A stretch of DNA of 64,000 bases from Reticulitermes speratus (Eukaryota > Arthropoda > Insecta > Blattodea > Rhinotermitidae). Under the pieces are notes generated by a model that saw nothing but the letters and a program-made list of their open reading frames with translations, ran no database searches and had not been told where the DNA came from. This document shows, in pieces, positions 56,758 through 64,000 of the stretch. Each line of letters begins with the position of its first letter. The first letter of the stretch is position 1. The position numbers and the translations under genes were made by a program. The stretch is from NCBI GenBank assembly GCA_021186555.1, contig JAJKFL010000330.1:33834175-33898174 (forward strand). The letters are read 5' to 3'.

Positions 56758-57759
56758 AGTGCCCGCACGACGGTCCGCTAGCGTCACGTCATACGCCGAG
56801 TCTCGGAAGGTTTAACAATCGGTGAAGGAAACGAGAAAAAGATTCGCTGTGATAATAACCTTTAGAAAGTCTAATAAAAACTCACCGGTGCTACAGCAGA
56901 TGCTGCAAATGGTTCCCTCCCTCCTGACCGAATGCGCTCAGTAAACAGTAACGTAAATAAGGCCTCATCAGAAAAAAATACTAGCTGTGGATCAACTTCT
57001 CCATCGTATACAGGCTGAAGAAACCAATTACAAAAATTTATTCTTACAGCCGGATGATGTTCCTTCAAAGCATGAACTACCGTTGCCTTACACGGTCGAA
57101 GTGGTAACAATTTAGTAGCCCTTCGTGCAGACGGTTTCGAAACACTCGGCTTCTGAGCTGTGAAATTTCCCGCAACAGTTTCCAGCAGACTCATTTGAAA
57201 TACAGCTGCACTAAAACAGAAGCTGTTCAACACTGCACCTGAGTAGGCGCATGCTGTTACACCACTGAAGGACTGAGAAATGCATTGACCACTAATAAAC
57301 CAATTCATGGCGCTCGTGTGTTATCGCCGACCGCTGAAGTTAGACTCCCGTTTGTAAACAGTGCAATAGATCTTATATGGTCGCGTAATTAGGCGCGGTC
57401 TTCGGCCTCTACATCCCCTTGATTTAACACCTTGTGACTTGTATTTGTGCGGAAGTTAAAAAGATGAAGTGTATAAAACAAATACACCCTCGAAGAGCTA
57501 AGAAACAACATTCGCCGTGAGATTTCAACAATTTCCAGGCAAGGACTCCAGACAGTACATAACGTGTTCCGCCGGTATACCGACTGCATTCGATCAGGAT
57601 GGCAACATTTTCAGCATATGCTGTAGCACTGGTGAGTTTTTGTTAGATTTTCTAAAGGGTATTATCACAGCGAATCATTTTCTCGTTTCCGTCACCGACT
57701 GTTAAACCTCCCGAGACTCGGCGTATGACGTGACGCTAGCGGACTGTCGTGTGGGCGCT
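56758..57759. mobile_element. Tc1/mariner-like transposon with very long inverted ends
   Basis: A 1,002-bp element between TA dinucleotides (56756-56757, 57760-57761). Inverted ends of about 175 bp run from AGTGCCCGCACGACGG inward. On the minus strand (57308-56871) a frame gives KEHHPAVRINFCNWFLQPVY and DPQLVFFSDEALFTL, the central transposase part with the second catalytic Asp. On the plus strand about 57394-57626 gives LDLTPCDLYLCGS and LEELRNNIRREISTISRQGL to SGWQHFQ, the C-terminal part. The two coding parts point in opposite directions, and both ends carry the end of the coding region. A rearranged, inactive element. Confidence 0.85.
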
Positions 57760-57761
57760 TA

Positions 57762-59000
57762 TCGTTCAAGCAGGGGGAGAAAAAAAGTACAATTATCTCA
57801 AAAAATAAATTTATGTTAGGTATATAATTGCAGTTTCAAGAGACAGATACAACTTGCGTAATTCAGGGAACTAGGTACAATTGGAAGCAAAATTATGATC
57901 AACATTAAAGTGTTTTACCCAGTTAATATATTCACATGTATCAGGTGTTTGTAATATGAAATGGAAGAGAACTTTGATGCAGAAATATCAAAATTTCTGA
58001 AAAATTTAGGCTTAATAAAGAATGTGCTTCAGCCATGGATGTTAGTAAAATGCAAGAATGGTGTGTTGAATCTCGTGTCTCATCATGGTAACACAACCTG
58101 AACACTGAAGAGAAACACAACTGTTGAGGTAAAAAAATGAGACAAATTGTAAAGTATGCATTGTTATGCCATGAATGGAACCAATACACTCTAGTTGCAT
58201 ACCAACAGGAACATTCTTTGCTATGATTAGTTATCATGGTTGTCAGTGTAGTATTGTTGTTACACAAAGTTGTGTATTTTTAAAGCATGCATTAAGACCC
58301 ACACATGAGCCTTCTTTTTAAAACATAAAATGTGACTCTGTAAACAGTGCCGGGGGATTTATGCCGCATTTCAAACTGTCACATATCTGTGTCACGTGTC
58401 ATGGCGACATTGTTGATATGTTGTTGAAATGTTCAAAACCAGAAGTGAAAACATCAAAGCATATGGGATCATAAGTTGTATTAGATAAATCTGAAACATT
58501 TATGAAAAAGTTGTGTTACATATATTGGACATTTTCCATCATATTTTTGTCAAAGGAACTAAATATTTCAGACGCAGAGCCAGCTTCAAAACTGTGTTTC
58601 ATTAACAAAAGCAAAACAACAGAAAATAACCATATGTCAGTTTGGGAAGTTCTGCTGCTTATCTGTGGCTTCTCTTAAAACAATAGCAATAGTTTATGTT
58701 CTGGATGCAAGTTACACATGCTTTGGGACACACTGTTGAAAGTTTCTATATGAACCGCACATCCAGAATGGTTCCTCTAAAGCAGACAGAAGAAGCTTTT
58801 TCTTCTGAAATAAATGTTATCAAACTAGGAAGGCTCATCTGGTCCCCTCCTCTCCCATTCTCATGACATGATAAGAACTCGGGGGAGAGAACTAAATTTA
58901 GGTAGTCTGGCGTCCTAGACCATCGACAGGTGTGTATTGTAGTTACCCTCTTCTAATACACATTTACAGTGCATTTGAATATGAATGGTATGTGATTTGG
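57762..59000. other. Intergenic, nothing recognised
   Basis: AT-rich with no gene, RNA or named repeat that I can support. Confidence 0.45.
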
Positions 59001-59180
59001 TTTGGGACTGAAATAAAAAATGAACCTTAGAACCCTCAGTCCTTGAGAAGCTATTAGTTTCTCAGCTAGCGAAGAAATTTCCCATAATTTGTGCAACCCA
59101 TATGTCCAGTCTGTACCCTCCCGAACTCTTGAAGATTTATTTTAATATTATCTTTTCCTATAAAACATGAGAGTTTAATG
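59000..59180 (-). mobile_element. LINE 3' fragment, minus strand
   Basis: Reverse-oriented LINE tail: ccttgagaagctattagttt, tcagctagcgaagaaatttc and ttattttaatattatctttt in order. Strongly diverged. Confidence 0.6.
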
Positions 59181-59499
59181 ACAGGGCCCTACAACAACTA
59201 TGCCTCATTGCCTGTTATTTTGATTTTGCATTGGGATACTTTTTTAAGGTAGATGCTGTAATGTAAAACTTTGAGAATTGAGAACATGTACTAACAGACC
59301 CATTAACAGCTTAATAAGAACTCACACCACCATTTACTGGGGTAGGTAATTATTTTGAGATACATAACTCATTGTTTTATGTATGATACCGCTGGAGTAG
59401 AAATGCTTTGTGGAGTTGCCAATTGCAAACAGCAAAGTACTGTTTGCTTTGAGTAATGATTAAGTTTAGGATATTTTTCCCTTGTTTTCCTTTCCATGG

Positions 59500-59830
59500 G
59501 AGCTGCTTAACCAGGTTACCAATGACCAGGCTACAGGCAGGATAACAGAGGACTCAGGGTTCTGTACCTAGTTCCTGTTTGTCATTTGTTCTAGATAGCT
59601 CTAAGATCACCTAGCCTCCTACCCAATACACACCCAGCCTCTTTCCCTGGCGGTAAAGATACTGGGGGCTGACCACTCATCTCCACAAAGTGCCACTCAT
59701 AAGAATGCATGTAGCTGTACTTACATCCATTCATAGATCTTCAATTTGTGGGGCTAAGTTAAGCGCATGGGCTACCTGAGTAAGACCGGTCTTTATACAG
59801 ACATGACCATGAAGAATAATCAAGGAAGTG
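59500..59830 (+). mobile_element. Possible old SINE remnant
   Basis: Parts such as tttccctggcggtaaagata ctgggggctgaccac resemble the body of the SINE at 63265-63560. Boundaries and identity are uncertain. Confidence 0.35.
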
Positions 59831-60054
59831 GCAGTTACATGCCATTGCTCCAGTACTGCCATAAAGTGTATGTTATGTGACATTTAAGTGTACTGTTATG
59901 TCATATCTGAGCCATTGTCTTTGAAACATGGCCTTGATATACAAGGCAGGCATGTAGACACTGGGCGTCTGGAATGTTGACTGTAATACCTGTCACTGCA
60001 GCTTGGTTGGGTTTTCCTTGTAGTTTTTAAGATGAAGGGAATTACAATAATGTC

Positions 60055-60245
60055 ATTAATGATGGGCTGCAGCCAAGTTGTGAGCAATCAAGTATTCTTC
60101 GTGTTGGTGCCACGTTGTCAGGTAGATAGGAGCCTCCTGTCTCCATATTCAGATATGCAGGGGTTCCTCTTAAGTTGGTACCCATGTGCCATGTAATCGT
60201 ATTCCAGAAGACTATAATCTTAATATATATAACGGTGAAAAACTC
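60055..60245 (-). repeat. Foldback-family repeat, minus strand
   Basis: The minus strand translates KIIVFWNTITW near its start and SYLPDNVAPTRRILDCSQ later, matching the left-arm and core/right-arm text of the family in the correct order. Confidence 0.6.
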
Positions 60246-60392
60246 AAACATCCTGTTGTCATTCTTTTGCTTAGATAAAAACTTATTAATTACTGTAATT
60301 GAAGATAATAAATCGTGTACAATACTCTATCTAGGTATTTGGAAACAAGAGTAGACAATAGAAATTAATTTCAAGTTAAAGGAATAGAATTA

Positions 60393-60833
60393 CAGCAAAA
60401 TTCCGTTAATCTGACTAGTGCAGGCCTGGACATGTGCCAAATTATTGAATGTTTTGGATTATGATGGTACCTACACTTACCTAAGTTCTTACAGGTAATT
60501 TTTTGTTATTGCTCCTATCCTTGAGCTGCACAACTAATCAGAGGAGTATCTCCTTCAGCTGCTGGTTCAGGGCCATCAGGATCCTCTTCTGTGTATTCTG
60601 GAGGGTTCATAGCTGAAGAAGTTGATGGAGCAGGAGACAAGGGGTCAGGAGATACCAGAATGGCTGATCGACAGAGACTCTTGGAGGCCTTTTTGAAGAT
60701 GTCCCTGAGATCTGCCTGTCTCACTGATGAAACTTTTTTGCTGGTAAAAGAAGCAAAACTTCCGGTCTTGGGACTACTGTCTGCAAGTGTCAGATTGTCA
60801 GACATAGGATTAAAGGAAAGTTGCTGTAATTGA
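60393..60833 (-). mobile_element. Tigger 3' fragment with transposase C-terminus
   Basis: The terminus CAGCAAAATTCCGTTAATCT at 60393 is preceded by TA. The minus-strand frame 60805-60515 reads TSKKVSSVRQADLRDIFKKA, VSPDPLSPAPSTSS and PEYTEEDPDGPEPAAEGDTP, the acidic, proline-rich C-terminal tail of Tigger/pogo transposases. The DDE domain and the other terminus are not in this stretch. Confidence 0.75.
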
Positions 60834-60984
60834 AGACATACTTATTGTTATTATTCTGTCTACTTTCCAAAACAACATAGCTCAAACAATATAAAAGCAG
60901 TTTTTCGAGAGTTTTCTATGGTTTTGGCATGTGGCTTTTTACTCTGAAGAACATACATTACAAGCATTTTGAATGAAAATTTTT

Positions 60985-61340
60985 AGAAAAATATGGACTG
61001 AAGACTGATGATCCCATACAAAAGTATGGACTGAAGACTTAACCCCATAGAAGAGTATGGCCTGAAGACTAATGACCCCATAGAAATGTATGAACTGAAG
61101 ACTGATGATCCCATACAAAAGGATGGACTGAAGACCGTTGACCCCATAGAAAAGTATGGACTGAAGACTGATAACCCCATAGAAAAGTATAGACTGAAGA
61201 TTGTTGACCCCATAGAAGAGTATGGACTGAAGACTGATAACCCCATAAAAGTATGGACTGAAGACTGATGATCCCATACAAAAGTATGGACTGAAGATTG
61301 TTGACTGAAGATTGGACTGAAGACTGATAACCCCATACAG
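60985..61340. repeat. 30-33-bp minisatellite, about 11 copies
   Basis: Units like AAAAGTATGGACTGAAGACT followed by gatgaccccata, with considerable variation. The final copies are shortened. Frames on both strands (YGLKTDNPIEK and the reverse) are by-products. Confidence 0.93.
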
Positions 61341-61599
61341 TTTCTAATTTTACACATTTAGAGTCTGGATGATTAGTAAAGCTCACCTTGTGTTGTCAGG
61401 TTAGTGAAACAGGTGAGCTTAGGAAGAACCCAGACTGTCACCTGGAAGGCATGCTGTCTCATGTGTTAGAAATTTAGGGACATTTTGGAGGAAGACTAGT
61501 AGAAGAATGTCTGTAAATTTATACAAGACTACACGGTGTTATGTACCACAGGACAGTATCGTTGTAGCCACTATCTTGAAAACTTGATCGCATTGGTAT

Positions 61600-61765
61600 T
61601 ATGATGGACTACACATGGAGACAAGAAATTCATGTAGAAGTTCACGGAAAAGCTTACATTAGGTGGCCATTTGAAAGACCAAGGTAAATGGGTAGTGTTA
61701 CATTGAGATGGGTCTTAGGGAAATGACTGGGGATTGTGGGAGGTGGCCTTAGTGGTGTTGTACCT
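61600..61765 (+). mobile_element. Possible LINE 3' fragment
   Basis: Landmarks such as ttaggtggccatttgaaaga ccaaggtaaatgggtagtgt tacattgagatgggtctta fit a very diverged copy of the LINE coding end. Low confidence. Confidence 0.35.
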
Positions 61766-62063
61766 GTCAGTTTTATTGACAGATGTAAATTTTTTGTCAC
61801 TATAGAGGTATTGTTACTAAGCAACACAGAACTTTACTGTATATAGTTTCCACAGTTAACAAGAAGTTCTGTGCAGAACTCACAGTCTCCTACTTCCCCA
61901 TTATATAGACTTCTAGTTCTACTTATGTATTCAGATTATTTTTGTAGTTCTATTGTTGTGATGAACAATACTGATTCTGTGTACATTAAATTTGTCAAAT
62001 CTAACCTCAGAGTTTCATATTCTTTGTTTAAAAATTGTATTTAAAATGCAATGTCTGGGCTTG

Positions 62064-62840
62064 TTTATGATCTGTCACCATTACAAATTTCACATGCCTG
62101 TTTATGATCTGTCACCATTACAAATTTCACATGCCTGTTTATGATCTGTCACCATTACAAATTTCACATGCCTGTTTATGATCTGTCACCATTACAAATT
62201 TCACATGCCTGTTTATGATCTGTCACCATTACAAATTTCACATGCCTGTTTATGATCTGTCACCATTACAAATTTCACATGCCTGTTTATGATCTGTCAC
62301 CATTACAAATTTCACATGCCTGTTTATGATCTGTCACCATTACAAATTTCACATGCCTGTTTATGATCTGTCACCATTACAAATTTCACATGCCTGTTTA
62401 TGATCTGTCACCATTACAAATTTCACATGCCTGTTTATGATCTGTCACCATTACAAATTTCACATGCCTGTTTATGATCTGTCACCATTACAAATTTCAC
62501 ATGCCTGTTTATGATCTGTCACCATTACAAATTTCACATGCCTGTTTATGATCTGTCACCATTACAAATTTCACATGCCTGTTTATGATCTGTCACCATT
62601 ACAAATTTCACATGCCTGTTTATGATCTGTCACCATTACAAATTTCACATGCCTGTTTATGATCTGTCACCATTACAAATTTCACATGCCTGTTTATGAT
62701 CTGTCACCATTACAAATTTCACATTCCTGTTTATGATCTGTCACCATTACAAATTTCACATGCCTGTTTATGATCTGTCACCATTACAAATTTCACATGC
62801 CTGTTTATGATCTGTCACCATTACAAATTTCACATGCCTG
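62064..62840. repeat. 37-bp minisatellite, exactly 21 copies
   Basis: The array is 777 bp long, which is 21 x 37. The unit contains TTTATGATCTGTCACCATTA and CAAATTTCACATGCCTG. I saw only one variant base (cattcctg near 62727). Such homogeneity means recent expansion or conversion. The true length may differ from the assembly. Confidence 0.97.
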
Positions 62841-63079
62841 GCACCAATGCATCATTAGTTACCATCAAATCAAAAGCTAAAGAAAATCCTTGCACAGACA
62901 AGTTAATATTTTATGGTATAGTTGAGCTGAAGCAAGAGACTTCTCTCTTTTAATGAGTGTACAGACTTGCTCTGGGGCCCACTAAAACTCCCTAAGCAGT
63001 GAGTACTGGGAGCACTTTCTCCATTGATAAGGCAGCTGAGGCACGAAGTTGACCCCCCACCACCACCAATCTAGTGTCA

Positions 63080-63270
63080 AGCCTAAGCATTCTTCCTACA
63101 GGTTTCCCCACTAAAACCATGTATGCATTTTTCTTTTCTGCCATGTGTACCACATGCTCCACATATCTTATCATCCTTGATTTCATTGCCGTACTCATAT
63201 TTGGCAAGGAGTACAAATCATGAAGCTTGTCATTATGCAGTTTTCTCTGTGCTCCTGTTACTTCCTGTCT
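63080..63270 (-). mobile_element. LINE 3' fragment, minus strand
   Basis: The minus strand reads TGAQRKLHNDKLHDLYSLPN and VEHVVHMAEKKNAYMVLVGK then PVGR, matching the [18 protein letters not shown] and WAGHVA...LLVG stretches of the LINE at 50.3-51.4 kb. Diverged. Confidence 0.75.
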
Positions 63271-63560
63271 CTTCACTTCGCTACAAGCCGGAAGGTCGCG
63301 GGTTTGATTCCTGATGGTGTCATTGGAATTTTTCATTGACATAATCCTTTCAGTCGCACTATGGCCCTGGGGTCGACTCAGCCTGTGACAGAATTGAGTA
63401 CCAGGAATATTTCCTGGGGGGTAAAGGCGGCTGGTGCGTAGGGCTGACAACCTTACCACCTTCATGTGCCGATTGTCTAGAAATCTGAGAGCCTCAACCT
63501 CCTTGAAGCCTAAGGGCCTGTTCAGGCCTGTAATGGGATTGCTTTACCTTTACCCTATTC
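63265..63560 (+). mobile_element. tRNA-derived SINE with TTTACC tail
   Basis: The head holds ggtcgcgggtttgattcc (B box), the body taccaggaatatttcctggg and ggtaaaggcggctgg, and the end is tttacctttaccc. The TTTACC tail is shared with the SINEs at 19035 and 19890. It abuts a LINE fragment at its 5' side. Confidence 0.75.
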
Positions 63561-64000
63561 TTGAACACTCACTCTGTGTTCTTACCTCAGTGAGAGAGGC
63601 CATTTTTAACGTCCATGCAAAACAACAGGCAAAATTATTAGTGTGTACATTTCAATCTTTAACATTTTTACCAAGCAGACAATTAGCGTTGTTCTCCAAT
63701 TACATACTTCATTATGAACTCCTGAAAGTGCAGCCAAACAAACGGGGACTTGCTGTTAATGTGGACAGCTTTATACACTGGTACAGCCAACAAGCAACCA
63801 TTTGTGTGAAAATGTATCATGATAATCACTTGTATGTGAGGTACTGCTAATTCTGCCCAGTGGCCCTGATACCTCTTACTTCTGTTTTGAGATGTACCTC
63901 CACTCCTCCGTGTGCCCCAATGGCATGGTGCTTAAGTCAGCGTAAGGAAAATTTCATGATCTCCAATGCCTGCTGTTCTTTTCAGGAAAGAGAGAGTATT
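63561..64000. other. Window end, nothing recognised
   Basis: An open frame at 63434-63850 (+) begins inside the SINE and continues into unique DNA. I recognise no domain in it and do not call it a gene. Confidence 0.4.

Noticed and set aside
58000-58900. Possible gene between the mariner-like element and the LINE fragment
   Set aside because: Only short frames on both strands, with no splice-linked coding pattern or known domain.
60939-61386. Frames with repeated VFSPYFSMGS and similar text
   Set aside because: Tandem 30-33-bp repeats, not a protein. All frames of the minus strand stay open.

Overview
This is a window of eukaryotic nuclear DNA from an insect: AT-rich, with long introns and many short repeats. 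A cockroach or termite (Blattodea) is my best guess. I base it on how often translated repeats of the 'VFWDV...CSLV' and 'IPEDSNLQ' kind occur, and on an endonuclease/reverse-transcriptase LINE of a type I associate with those genomes. That is recollection, not a search result.

The main gene fills the first half. Positions 138-30892 (+) hold the 3' part of a Dicer gene, most like insect Dicer-1, in 20 coding exons that I could join by splice sites and reading phase. About 1,934 codons are present: the end of the helicase insert, helicase C, the Dicer dimerisation domain (DUF283), platform, PAZ, RNase IIIa, RNase IIIb and the dsRBD, ending at a TAA at 30890-30892. The DExD/H half and the start codon lie upstream of the window. 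The catalytic acidic residues of both RNase III domains are all there. Exon 13 carries a 1-nt frame break, which is either an assembly error or a real lesion.

The Dicer introns are full of mobile DNA: Tigger/pogo-type MITEs, two pogo-like elements that keep only the transposase DNA-binding domain, a Harbinger-like MITE, a piggyBac-like MITE, LINE tails, two families of tRNA-derived SINEs, a 27-bp minisatellite of about 33 copies, and foldback elements including a nearly perfect 65-bp hairpin. One SINE family lies in opposite orientation on either side of exon 18, the exon with the second half of the RNase IIIb active site.

From 30.9 to 50.3 kb I recognise no gene, only minisatellites, MITEs and repeat fragments. 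At 50.3-51.4 kb is a LINE with both ends but most of its coding region deleted. A tRNA-Leu(UAG) gene follows at 51.9 kb (-). At 52.3-53.8 kb is an intronless, frame-broken copy of UDP-N-acetylglucosamine pyrophosphorylase (UAP1/mummy family), probably a retrocopy. From 54 to 64 kb there are a foldback element, a Tc1/mariner-like transposon with very long inverted ends, a Tigger 3' fragment, a 30-33-bp array, an array of 21 copies of a 37-bp unit, a LINE fragment and another SINE.

The most novel-looking signal is a family of foldback repeats. Two copies, in Dicer intron 9 and at 56.0 kb, have long inverted arms and 12-13-bp flanking direct repeats, which point to retroposition rather than cut-and-paste transposition. 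At least one more foldback copy, and many diverged relatives, share a core resembling CGAAACGTTGG and an arm motif CCCAGAAGA.
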